Of a DNA stretch of 39,627 bases, positions 27,031 to 36,300 are shown piece by piece. The notes beneath the pieces are model-generated. The model was not told the DNA's origin. It saw nothing but the letters and a program-made list of their open reading frames with translations, and did not search any database. Position 1 is the first letter of the stretch. The number at the start of each line of letters is the position of its first letter. Origin of the DNA: an uncultured Microbacteriaceae bacterium (GTDB taxonomy: Bacteria > Actinomycetota > Actinomycetes > Actinomycetales > Microbacteriaceae). The position numbers were made by a program, and so were the translations under genes. The stretch covers positions 1 to 39,627 of the forward strand of contig CALGUV010000133.1 in NCBI GenBank assembly GCA_937920245.1, in the 5' to 3' direction.

Positions 27031-28098
27031 CTAGTTATTACATTGCATTGCTGGTAGTTGCTCACCGTTGGCAAACATTTCTATTTTCTCAAGAGCTTCA
27101 GTCAAGTCTCTCACTGAAACAACTGTCAAGTTACTGGGAATCTTGTCAATGGCCTCTTGACAGTTTGCCTCTGGTGCCAAAAAAAGCTCCGCTCCAGCCT
27201 GTTTGGCTCCGAGCATTTTTAGTGCAATTCCCCCGATCGGGCCGACATTTCCGTCCGGGTCAATAGTTCCAGTGCCTGCCACATGTGCACTGCCGGCCAA
27301 GGAGCCCTCCGTGAGAGCATCCAGGACTCCGAGGCTAAAAATCAGCCCGCCGCTTGGTCCGCCAACATCTCCGAGCTGGAGATCAAGTTCAAATGGAAAG
27401 TTGTATGTGTAACCAATCATCGAACCGATAACCCAGGTTTCACCGTTGAGTGAAGGGGTCACCGAGAGTGAAGTTTCCTGACCATCCCTGATGACATCAA
27501 TCCTCAAGGGCGAATCTTTAGAAAGTTGAATTTGAGACTTGAATGCATCGAATGTGTCGACCGGCACTCCGCCGGCCGAGGTTATTAGGTCGCCAGCAAT
27601 CAAAATACCAGAGGAAGGCGCGCCCTCTAAAACTGTATTTACATACAAAGCCCTAGGGACTTGATACCCCAGCTTTTTCAGAGCCACAGCAATTGCATCC
27701 TGCTGAGAAACTTCCATTTGCAACGAAGATTCGGCTCTAAATTGCTCGGATGTGAAGCTTGGAGGAAAAATCTCGTCTAGTGGGAGTACAACTTGATTGG
27801 GATCAGCCCATGCGTAGAGAACTTGGACCCAGCTAGGGGTCGACTCCCTGTTCCCCAATAATGACACTGTAGTTACATCGAATCGCGATTCAGATTCAAA
27901 GGTCTCTACTTCCGTTGAGCTAATGACCTGCGTCCCGTCAATCTGCCCCATGACATTGAAAACTTGCCCGGGGCGTTCAATTACAAAACCGGTCGGAACT
28001 ACTAAGAGTCCAACGGCGACGATTGAGGCAATTCCAAGAGCAATCCAACCTGCGAAGCGTCCTCGTTTAGGCGGTTTCGGTGCATCGAAAAAAGTCAT
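27031..28098 (-). CDS. Membrane-anchored PDZ and Lon-like (S16) protease, YlbL family
   Basis: Secreted-side protease with one N-terminal transmembrane helix (about 15-37), a PDZ domain (about 125-200) and a C-terminal Lon-type proteolytic domain. The Ser-Lys dyad is visible: Ser239 in GDVGGPSGGLIFSLG and Lys284 in IGGIALKMLGAKQAG. It has 355 residues from the chosen ATG at 28098. An in-frame start 45 bases further upstream would add 15 residues and extend into the divergent promoter region, so the shorter form is preferred. Corresponds to Rv3194c in the M. tuberculosis order. Substrates are unknown. Confidence 0.9.
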   Translation of the reverse strand: MTFFDAPKPPKRGRFAGWIALGIASIVAVGLLVVPTGFVIERPGQVFNVMGQIDGTQVISSTEVETFESESRFDVTTVSLLGNRESTPSWVQVLYAWADPNQVVLPLDEIFPPSFTSEQFRAESSLQMEVSQQDAIAVALKKLGYQVPRALYVNTVLEGAPSSGILIAGDLITSAGGVPVDTFDAFKSQIQLSKDSPLRIDVIRDGQETSLSVTPSLNGETWVIGSMIGYTYNFPFELDLQLGDVGGPSGGLIFSLGVLDALTEGSLAGSAHVAGTGTIDPDGNVGPIGGIALKMLGAKQAGAELFLAPEANCQEAIDKIPSNLTVVSVRDLTEALEKIEMFANGEQLPAMQCNN

Positions 28099-28234
28099 TG
28101 CTCCAATGCTAGGCAGTGCAACCCGCATTAGTGCCAAAGACACTAACGCCCTTGGCGAACATGATCAATTTGGCAGCGGATTTGCAGCCTGCCTCACAAA
28201 GGACAGGGTAGTTTTCTACTAGAAGAGGTGACCC
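28099..28234. other. Divergent intergenic region, PDZ-Lon (-) and DUF2342 (+)
   Basis: 136 bp that should hold both promoters. On the minus strand TAGCAT ends 7 bases before the PDZ-Lon ATG, consistent with a near-leaderless message. A short inverted repeat TTAGTG/CACTAA (28128-28146) is present. On the plus strand AGAGGTG precedes the TTG start at 28235. No further gene seen. Confidence 0.4.
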
Positions 28235-29512
28235 TTGGAAGATCAGCCAAACCGCGAAGAGCTTGAACGCTTGATTCGGAAGATGATGGAATCGGGCCAA
28301 CTGAATCCGGAAGATCTTGCCAAAATAGCCGGGTTTAGTGCTGACCCTTCGATGCTGAGCGACCTTTTTGGACAAGTATCGGCGATGACTGGCGAAGCCG
28401 GAGAGCCGGTGAACTGGAAACTTGCCCTTGATCAAGCGCTCGAACTTTCCAAAAAGACAGAGAAGCAGGCGAATTCTGCCCTCGAAGCCGAACTGGAAAC
28501 TGCGTTTGACATGGCCCGTCTCTGGCTGAGCGAAGCCACGGAATTCACTAACCCGAATCCACCAAAAAAACTCACTCGATCAATGTGGGCACAAGAAGCG
28601 ATGCCACTTTTCAGAGAGCTCTCAGAGCCGGTCGCCAACAGCATGGCTGCAGCACTAAATGAGAACTTAGGAAACACGCTGCCACCCGAGCTAAGCCAGA
28701 TGCTGGCACCAGCTCAAAACTTTATTGGCAATGCCGGAGCTTCGATATTTGCCATGCAGTTGGGTCAAGCCATCGGAAAGCTTTCCTCAGAGGTTTTACT
28801 TTCCGGCGAAATTGGAATCCCTCTTACCGCTAGGCCTGGAATCATCGCTCAAAACTTAGGAGAGTTTCTTCAAGACCTTGAGACCCCAAAGAGCGAGGTC
28901 GTCATTTACCTTGCGACCCGTGAGCTGGCAATCGCTTCGCTTTATAACCAAGCCGGTTGGCTGCGAGAACAAATCATCACCCAGGTAAGAGAGTTTGCCG
29001 CCGGACTCACTGTCGACTTGAGTGGCATCGAGGAGATTGCGTCTCGAATCGACCCGACTGATCCGGGCTCCATGGAGCAAATCATTGAAGCCAGCGCAAT
29101 GGTTTCGCCAAGAAGTCCCGAGCAGCAGCAGGCCTTGGAGCGCATAGAAACAGTTCTGGCGCTCATCGAAGGGTGGGTCGACGCGACCTCGCTGGAGGCG
29201 ACCAAAAGACTTCCAAACATTCAAGCAGTGGTGGAAATATTCAATCGCAAACGAGCCACCAGCGGTGCTTCCGCAAAAACCTTCGAAGCTCTTCTCGGGC
29301 TTGAAATGCGGCCTCGGCTCAGGAGAGAGGCCGCTTTGATGTGGCAGCGGGTGGCAGCAGATATTGGCAAAGGCGCTTCGGATGCTCTTTGGTCGCACCC
29401 CGACCAAATGCCAACCGCACTTGAAATTGAAAATCCAGACTCATTGATTGCCCGCATCAATAATGGCGGCGATGATTTTGAAGATGAGCTCCGCAAATTC
29501 CTGACTGACTAA
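28235..29512 (+). CDS. DUF2342/Zincin_2 family protein with lost metal ligands
   Basis: 425 residues. The fold landmarks of the actinobacterial DUF2342 family (Rv3195 type, annotated as zinc-dependent metalloprotease) are present: an AGASIFAMQLGQAIG-like glycine/alanine segment (about 168-182), the LIEGWVD segment, RRRATSG-like FNRKRATSG, and a C-terminal ALWSHPDQMPTA. The normal metal-binding segment, as I recall it, reads REAAHxRLFxHVPWL. Here it is RELAIASLYNQAGWL (about 229-243), so both histidines are replaced (Ile233, Gln239). It is probably not an active metalloenzyme. The start is TTG with AGAGGTG upstream. The ThiF-like gene follows after 34 bp. Confidence 0.8.
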   Translation: MEDQPNREELERLIRKMMESGQLNPEDLAKIAGFSADPSMLSDLFGQVSAMTGEAGEPVNWKLALDQALELSKKTEKQANSALEAELETAFDMARLWLSEATEFTNPNPPKKLTRSMWAQEAMPLFRELSEPVANSMAAALNENLGNTLPPELSQMLAPAQNFIGNAGASIFAMQLGQAIGKLSSEVLLSGEIGIPLTARPGIIAQNLGEFLQDLETPKSEVVIYLATRELAIASLYNQAGWLREQIITQVREFAAGLTVDLSGIEEIASRIDPTDPGSMEQIIEASAMVSPRSPEQQQALERIETVLALIEGWVDATSLEATKRLPNIQAVVEIFNRKRATSGASAKTFEALLGLEMRPRLRREAALMWQRVAADIGKGASDALWSHPDQMPTALEIENPDSLIARINNGGDDFEDELRKFLTD

Positions 29513-29546
29513 CTCAAATTCTCTTCCTGCAGCTTAGCTTCGGGCT

Positions 29547-30599
29547 GTGGAGAACGTCTCACGAGAACAGCTCGGGGGCAGCAAACTACCTCAGGTGGTA
29601 AGACAAATTAACCCCGGCCTTGCAAGATTGTGGATCGACGACACGACACGACAATACGGAGTCAACTCTGAAGTGCTGTTGGCAAATCTTTCCAATGAGC
29701 AATTCAGAGCGCTGGACTTCTTAGAGACTGGCATCAGCGACAATCAGCTGTCACTCTTGCCAAAAATGGCGAGCGCCGATGCAGAAACCACCAACGAACT
29801 TATCGAGCGCTTAGGTCCGCTACTTTCTAGAACATCGTCATTTATGCCCACCTTCACGGAGCATGAAATCTCCAGGCGTTTTTCGGAAATAATGAGGCTC
29901 TACCTGCTGGGGCTCGATGACCCAGCAGAAATCTTGCGAGCTAGAAAAAGCCTTCGCGTTTTTCTTTCCAAACTCGACCGAACTGGGCTGACCCTTCTTA
30001 GAGCGCTGAACGCCTCCGCAGTCACAAACGTCTTTACCAATGACCACTCAAGAGTCTTACCGGGAGACACCGTTGAAATGGGCTACCCGCAGACCTTCCT
30101 GGGAATGCAGCGAGTAAGGGCAGCTAAATCCGATGAGGATGGCCTTAGCATTCAGCTTCACAGCAGAGTCAGTTCAGCTTTTGACCAGGCGGACTTAGCA
30201 ATCCTTGTGTGCCATGACATCATCCAACCCGCCGACTATCAGCCTTGGTTATCACGCGACGTCCCACACCTGGCAATTTGCTTCGATGAATCAGGTGTCC
30301 AGATTTCTCACATCGTAATCCCCGGTGTCACACCATGTCTGGGGTGCGTTGAGCTTCATCGAATAAACAACGTGCCCAACTGGATCAAGATAGCGACCCA
30401 GTTGGCAAGCCTTGACCGTGATCTGGCCGATAGCGCACTTATGTTATTTTCCGGAGGGGTCGCCCTGTCTAAGTCATTGAACTTCCTGGACAGACTCAAA
30501 AATCAGGAACCACTGGAAATGGTCCGCCTAGAGCGCTCCGGAGAAGTTGTAACGAGTAAGGCTAACTGGTCGGAGTGTGGCTGCCGAAACGCTTTATAA
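29547..30599 (+). CDS. ThiF/E1-like protein of the TOMM cyclodehydratase type (Rv3196-like)
   Basis: 350 residues. The C-terminal part has the zinc cysteines of E1-like proteins, C-L-G-C at 264-267 (TPCLGCVELHR) and C-G-C at 344-346 (ECGC), and the LHR.....W....QLA signature of the bacteriocin cyclodehydratase-domain family. The N-terminal about 90 residues resemble a winged-helix, RRE-like region by pattern only. The usual glycine-rich nucleotide loop appears as SKLDRTG (141-147), missing the first glycines, so adenylation activity is doubtful. No YcaO or precursor peptide gene lies in the window. The start is GTG. Its last 38 bp overlap the convergent UvrD2 gene. Confidence 0.7.
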   Translation: MENVSREQLGGSKLPQVVRQINPGLARLWIDDTTRQYGVNSEVLLANLSNEQFRALDFLETGISDNQLSLLPKMASADAETTNELIERLGPLLSRTSSFMPTFTEHEISRRFSEIMRLYLLGLDDPAEILRARKSLRVFLSKLDRTGLTLLRALNASAVTNVFTNDHSRVLPGDTVEMGYPQTFLGMQRVRAAKSDEDGLSIQLHSRVSSAFDQADLAILVCHDIIQPADYQPWLSRDVPHLAICFDESGVQISHIVIPGVTPCLGCVELHRINNVPNWIKIATQLASLDRDLADSALMLFSGGVALSKSLNFLDRLKNQEPLEMVRLERSGEVVTSKANWSECGCRNAL

Positions 30600-32202
30600 A
30601 ATCTGAAGGGTGTTTATCCAGTCTTGAACTGACCTGCAAAAAGTCCTTCGCTCGAGTAATCGCAACGTAAAAAAGTCGCTGCTCTTCTGCGATTTCAGCT
30701 TCCGTCTTTGCGTACCCAATTGGGAAATAGTTCTGATTCACTCCTATTAGAAAAACCTTGGCAAACTCCAGACCCTTTGTCCCGTGAATTGTTGCCAACA
30801 TAACCGCGTCACGCATTGGCTCATGTCCCGAGCGCTCCCGCTCGTCAAGTTCCCGCAGGTACTCGTCCAAGTTCGGCTCATCAAGCTCTTCAAGAACCTC
30901 TAGAAACCAGTTGAGAGCGAGCCACTTCTCATCCTTATTTGCTCTTGATTTCCAGCCAAGTGCCGAGATTATTTTAGAAACCTCCATAAACAAGGGTTCT
31001 TTGGGCTCCGACGTCTGAAGAGCTCTGATGGCTCCTGCGCCTTGGATGACCTCTGGCCGCTTAAAAAACCTTCCAGATCCACGGACTTGATAATCAACAC
31101 TGGAGTTTTTTAGCTCTTGCTCTATTTTTACAAGCTGAGCATTGGTTCGAGCAAGCACCGCTATCTCACCGCGGCCAACGCCGTTTTCCAGGAACTCATT
31201 TATTTGCCGCACCACATTCAACGCTTCGTCGCCGGCATTCTTGAAGGTCTTAAAAACAGGCTTTTCAGAAACTTGACGAATTGCCTCCAGAGGCGCGTCT
31301 GGGCTGACTCGATTCGCAAGAGCTACCACTTCTTGACTTGATCGATAGTTGCGGTTGAGTTCAAATACTTGCGCTTTTTCATATCGATCCTGAAAGCCGG
31401 TCAAAAAATCGCTGCGGGCGCCCGCAAATGTGTAGATGGTCTGCCTGGGGTCTCCGACCACGCATAGCTCTTGTCTGTCCCCTAGCCAGGTTTCGAGAAG
31501 AGCCTGCTGGAGGGGCGAAATATCTTGATACTCATCCACGGTGAAAAACCGATATTGCTGCTGGACATGGGCCAGCATTCGCGGCTGGTCTCTCAGCATT
31601 CCAACGCAGAGCAACAACGCATCTTCCCAGTCGATTATTCGGCGCTTTTGCTTGAGTAATTCAAATGCACGAAAAAACTCGCCGAATCTTTCGGCACCAA
31701 GGCTGGAGCCCTCAGGTCTTGAAGCTTGATACTTCTCTGGATCCTTCATTGAATACCGGACGTATTCGACTTCTGCTTGGAGGCTCGACTTTAGTTCCGC
31801 AGTTGCGCGAATCCCCATTTGCTCAAGAACCTCTTGAATTAGTGGCCCCTTATGGGTGACGAGTTTCGGGGCAAAACTGTCTGTCAGTTGGGGCCAAAAA
31901 AATTGCAGCTGCGTAAGCGCCGCAGAGTGAAAAGTCCTGACCGCAACGTCTTGGGCCCCCAAGGACCTGAGCCTCGTTCTAAGCTCGGCAGCCGCACGGT
32001 TGGTGTAGGTAAGAGCAAATACCCGGTTCGCGGCGTAGCTACCTGTCTGAATACCGTAGGCGATGCGGTGGCTAACAGTCCTGGTTTTTCCACTACCAGC
32101 ACCTGCAATTATGGCGACCGGTCCCTGCAAGGCCTGGGCGGCCGCAGCCTGATCGTCATCGAGTCCAGCCAAAAGCTGGCTCGGAGTCAGATCTGAAGTC
32201 AT
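30562..32202 (-). CDS. uvrD2: UvrD2-like SF1 helicase, short form
   Basis: 3'-5' DNA helicase/translocase of superfamily 1A. Motifs in order: GAGSGKT (I), TYTNRAAAEL (Ia), RTFHS (Ic), VDEYQD (II), VVGDPRQTIYTFAGA (III), NYRSS (IV), TIHGTKGLEF (V), FYVAITRAK (VI). The protein ends about 30 residues after motif VI. Mycobacterial UvrD2 continues into an HRDC domain and a tetracysteine domain, both absent here. The ATG at 32202 is preferred over an in-frame TTG at 32208 because AAGGA lies six bases before it. It overlaps the ThiF-like gene by 38 bp, tail to tail. Confidence 0.88.
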   Translation of the reverse strand: MTSDLTPSQLLAGLDDDQAAAAQALQGPVAIIAGAGSGKTRTVSHRIAYGIQTGSYAANRVFALTYTNRAAAELRTRLRSLGAQDVAVRTFHSAALTQLQFFWPQLTDSFAPKLVTHKGPLIQEVLEQMGIRATAELKSSLQAEVEYVRYSMKDPEKYQASRPEGSSLGAERFGEFFRAFELLKQKRRIIDWEDALLLCVGMLRDQPRMLAHVQQQYRFFTVDEYQDISPLQQALLETWLGDRQELCVVGDPRQTIYTFAGARSDFLTGFQDRYEKAQVFELNRNYRSSQEVVALANRVSPDAPLEAIRQVSEKPVFKTFKNAGDEALNVVRQINEFLENGVGRGEIAVLARTNAQLVKIEQELKNSSVDYQVRGSGRFFKRPEVIQGAGAIRALQTSEPKEPLFMEVSKIISALGWKSRANKDEKWLALNWFLEVLEELDEPNLDEYLRELDERERSGHEPMRDAVMLATIHGTKGLEFAKVFLIGVNQNYFPIGYAKTEAEIAEEQRLFYVAITRAKDFLQVSSRLDKHPSDFIKRFGSHTPTS

Positions 32203-32261
32203 TAGCAATCCTTATGCTGCGCGTGGCGTTTACTCCAAGAGCGCGGTGAACAATCTAACCT

Positions 32262-33398
32262 GTGACCGTGGGAAGACCTAGTCTGATATTAGCCGCGCTG
32301 GCAGCCGATGCTGCCCCGGGGTTCACCTTCCGTAGCTATCGGAGGGTTGAAACCAACCCCGACATTGATCAACTACAACTTTGGGACCAAGAGGGCGCCT
32401 CTTATCAGCTGCTAATCCCTGCCACGCCAGCCGGGGAGTCCGAAGTTGCAATAGAGCTGCAGGCCCTAAAAATAATTGAGCCCCACCAGGAAATCCTCGG
32501 GCTAGACACTCCTCGACTTATCGGTCAAAGCATGGACTCCGATGGAACCAAAGCCCTGTTGCTTTCTCTCTTAGGTGGGGAAACTACCGACCTAGCGAAA
32601 TATGCTCCCGGTCTATTTTCCAAGAGCATAGGCGAGGTGCTAGCGCGCATCCACAACCTAAGCCCAGAAATCATTAGAGACGCCGGTCTTCTGGAATATG
32701 ACGCAGCAGGCATCTTGAGAAACAAGGTTGCCGAGATAGACAGCATCGCTCAGACCGGCAGAGTGCCAGCAGCTCTGCTTTCCAGGTGGGAGGCGGCGAC
32801 CGAAGACATTGGGTTGTTTCGTTTTCACCCGACAGTTATTCATGGGAACGTCAGCCAAGACACTGTCATGGTCAGTGCTCAAAAAGTCAACGGTCTTTCC
32901 GGTTGGAGCTCCCTAAAGGTCGGCGACCCCGCAGAAGATCTGCGATGGCTGACCGGAGGAGCACTTAGGACCACCCTCGAGGACACCATCCTCAATTACC
33001 GTGCTGCAAGAGAATCGGCTGATGAAAACATCAGTCAACGCGCCCAGCTCTACTCGGAACTTGAGCTTGGCAGCTGGCTGGTCTACTGCATCGCAAACAA
33101 AGATGAAAAGGAAATCAGTCAGGCCGAGGACATGATTGCCGAACTTCGTGACCAGCTCGAGAGCGGCAACCTTCGAAGCCTCAGAGCATCGAGCTTCGCC
33201 GGCATTGCGTCGCTCAGCGCGAATCAAGAGGCTCACGTCGATAGTTCTATCCCGCTAGAGGACCAGGACCTCGAGACCCAAGAACTTGCACAGCAACAGA
33301 ATGAAGACATAGAGGACATAGCTGCGGGAGAGGTCCTAGAGGCCGACTTTATTGAGGATGCTGACGCGGAAACTAAAAATGAAGAGGAGCTTTTCTAA
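32262..33398 (+). CDS. Aminoglycoside-phosphotransferase-like protein, probably catalytically inactive
   Basis: 378 residues with an APH/choline-kinase-like core (about 20-310) and a strongly acidic C-terminal tail (about 325-378, many Asp/Glu/Gln). The Brenner loop, normally HGD, reads HGN (194-196, VIHGNVSQDT). The metal-binding Asp of the next motif is replaced (SGWSSLKVGDPAEDL, Gly214-Trp215), and no N-lobe lysine is evident. GDPAEDLRWL is kept. It may be a pseudokinase; a resistance function is not supported. The start is GTG, divergent from uvrD2 with a 53-59 bp gap. Its last 26 bp overlap the end of adnB. Confidence 0.7.
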   Translation: MTVGRPSLILAALAADAAPGFTFRSYRRVETNPDIDQLQLWDQEGASYQLLIPATPAGESEVAIELQALKIIEPHQEILGLDTPRLIGQSMDSDGTKALLLSLLGGETTDLAKYAPGLFSKSIGEVLARIHNLSPEIIRDAGLLEYDAAGILRNKVAEIDSIAQTGRVPAALLSRWEAATEDIGLFRFHPTVIHGNVSQDTVMVSAQKVNGLSGWSSLKVGDPAEDLRWLTGGALRTTLEDTILNYRAARESADENISQRAQLYSELELGSWLVYCIANKDEKEISQAEDMIAELRDQLESGNLRSLRASSFAGIASLSANQEAHVDSSIPLEDQDLETQELAQQQNEDIEDIAAGEVLEADFIEDADAETKNEEELF

Positions 33399-36300
33399 AA
33401 GCCCTAAGCTTTTCCATAAGCTCGTTCTCCGATGGCACTTCGGGGGATATCTCTTTACTGTCACCCGCGAAAAAGAATGACGCTTTCACCCTCTCAACAC
33501 CCACGCCAAGCCACCGCGATAGTCCAATACGATAAAGGGCAAGCTGCACGGCCTTGTTGGCAACTTCCGCTTTTGACTTGGGGGCAGAACCGGATTTCCA
33601 GTCGATAACTTCGAAACCATCTTCTGTTTGATAGACGGCGTCTAGCTTGCAAACAACCACCGTGCCGCCGAGTTCAAACTCGAGTGCTTGTTCAACATAA
33701 ATAGGCTTGAGGCTTTGGAACCTAGAGTCAAGGAATGCCTGCCCAAGTTCCCGATCTTGCTCTTGCCAATCGGAGATATCCAAATCAGCCTCCAACTCAA
33801 ACGCCTCCTCCAGGCGCTCGTGAAACTGTGTTCCTCTTGCAGCAGCCTCAGAGAACGACACCGGAAGCGGGCGAGCAATCTGCGCCCAGAAGGCCTCTGG
33901 CTCAGTAAGTAGCTGCACAATTTTGGACGCAGATAAACGCAAGGGTAGCTCCACTGGCTTTGGGTTTCTAAGTAGTTCCGCCTGTTCGATAATTGCAGCC
34001 AACTGCAGACTTTCACTAACCCTTGTCGGAGTCGCACTGATCACATTTTCGGCAGCAGCGAGTTGTGAATCACGGCTCTTGCCAAGTGGGTCGGCAGGCC
34101 AAATTTCGGATTTGGCCAGATTGGCGAGTGGGTTTGCTACCGCTGGCTCTGGAATGGGCTCAAGCAACTGAGCAAGCCCCACGCTAATTAGCTCCTCCAG
34201 ATAGGGGGCGATCGGGCGCGGATTTAGAATCCCTGCCTTGTAATAACTAGCCGACAGCAACAGGTCCCTTCCAGCCCGAGTAATTGCAACGTAAGCAAGC
34301 CTCCGTTCCTCGATATCGTGCTTGGCCCGGTTTTCTGAAGCAAAATCTTCAGTGGCCGCCTTGAGTTGCTTTTGAGTAGCTGCCTGACGCCAAGACAGTT
34401 GAGGTATCCAATCGCGGTCCTGCCTTATTTCATGAGGAAGCTTCCCGATTGCCAGCCAGCCTTTTGAGTCTCGAGAGTCGACCGGAAAAGATCCTTGAAC
34501 CAAACCTGCAACCGCCACAAAGTCCCACTCGAGACCCTTTGCCGCGTGAACGCTCATTAGCTGCACAACTCCGGCTTTAGCACCGGTCTTTGGCATTTCA
34601 AATCGTTCACTGTTGACCGCGTAATCGAGCCAGCCCAACAAGCCTGAAATGGATGGGCGCAGGGCGCTGACTTCGTAGTCTGAAATGCGGGCGATAAAAC
34701 CCTCTAGATTTGCCAGCGGCGTCTTAGTGCGGGCGTGCGCATAAAGCTCAATGTCCAATTCCAGCTCTCTTGCGACCGCCCAAGAAAATTCACTGACGCC
34801 AAGGGAAAGTTGCGTTCTCATCAGGTGAAATAGCTCGCTAGCCTGCACCATTCTCTCGAGTCCGGCCTCGGAAATCTCAGCAAACTCTCTCGAGCTCGGT
34901 TTACGAAGTTCGTCCAGCGCCTCAACCAATGTGAGTGGAATCTCCGCAGTGACCTCTTTTCGCATGCGAGTAAGTTTTCGTGCAAATTTATGGAGCTGGG
35001 CAATGTCTCTTGGTGCAATTCTGAATTTAGGGCCCGACAAAATTCGCATAAGCTCAGCTCCGGCTTCGGGATCGGCGATCACCCGCAATGCAGCCAACAG
35101 ATCCAGCACCTCGGGCTGCTCGAGCAACCCGGAAAGCCCCGTAATTTCGACTTCGAGCCCCTTATCCTCGAGGGCATCGGCGAAGAGCCGCATGGCCTGC
35201 TTTGAACGGAACAAAACCGCAGCACTGGTTTCACCGTTCATTCTTTCCGAAAGCCACAAAGCCACTCTTGCGCTTTCGGCTGCATCGTCTTGGCAAACAA
35301 TCGCCGAAACGGTGCCATCTCGATCAAGCCCCGCAGTCAGGCTTACCGGACTGACGAACGAATCATCCTGCAGCGGCTCGCTCACTAAATTGGCCGCATC
35401 CACGATTGCCTGGCCAGACCTCCAGCTCGCGCTCAGTGAAAACTGTTCAGCGACACCGAAATCACTAGCAAAACCACTCAGGTTTGCGCTGCTGGCGCCG
35501 CGCCAACCGTAGATCGCTTGGTTGGGATCACCGACAGCCATAACTGGCTTTCCGGCAAACAACCTCGAGAGCAACATGGTCTGAATGCCGGAGGTGTCTT
35601 GGTACTCATCCAAGAGCACAAATTTATGAGACAGCTCCAGGTCTTGCTTCTCAAGAGCCCTTAGCGCAAGAGCCACTTGATCTGAAAAATCGACCAGACC
35701 CCTAGTCTTTTTTTGGTTCTGATACTGCCTTGCAAGCTCAAACACCAATTGTGAGGAGTGCATCGTATCCAGAAGCGTCTGGTGGTAGGCGTAGACCCCA
35801 TCGCCACCCTTATCAGACTGCGGCAGAGCTGCAATCTGTTGAGCAAAATCTTGCAGGTAGGAAATTGCCTCATCGGCTGACTGCTGGTTATCCGTAAGAG
35901 AGCCGCTGGCACCTAAGACCTTCTCAGTCAGGTAATCGAGTGTCTTGTCCCAGTTCAATAACTCTGAAAAATCGGAAATTTTAGCGTTTGCAACCACCTC
36001 CCTCGCTAGTGAAATTGCCCCCGCTTCGGTTAGTAGGACAGCGTCTGCCTCGAAGCCGACCTGTAATGACAGTGATCTAAAGATTTCATTTCCAAAAGAG
36101 TTATAGGTGGTTATTTTGGGCGGATCAAAATCATCCCCCAGCTCCTTTGGCCAGTAGCTTGACTCCCTCAGCTTCACTAGTCCAGATTGGATTCTGGTAG
36201 CCAGCTCACTCGCGGCTTTCCTAGTGAAGGTCAAGCCGAGAATTTCACTCGGTTTTGCCAGCTGATTAGCAACTAAGTAGAGGGTTCTGACTGACATCAA

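Noticed and set aside
28856..29407. Minus-strand open frame (183 codons) opposite the DUF2342 gene
   Set aside because: Sits fully inside a gene with recognisable family motifs; shadow frame.
32262..33398. Antibiotic resistance phosphotransferase
   Set aside because: The catalytic Asp of the HGD loop and the metal Asp are replaced; context is DNA repair, not resistance.
34931..35512. Plus-strand open frame (193 codons) opposite adnB
   Set aside because: Antisense of a complete helicase gene with Ser/Ala-rich shadow composition; no homology recognised.
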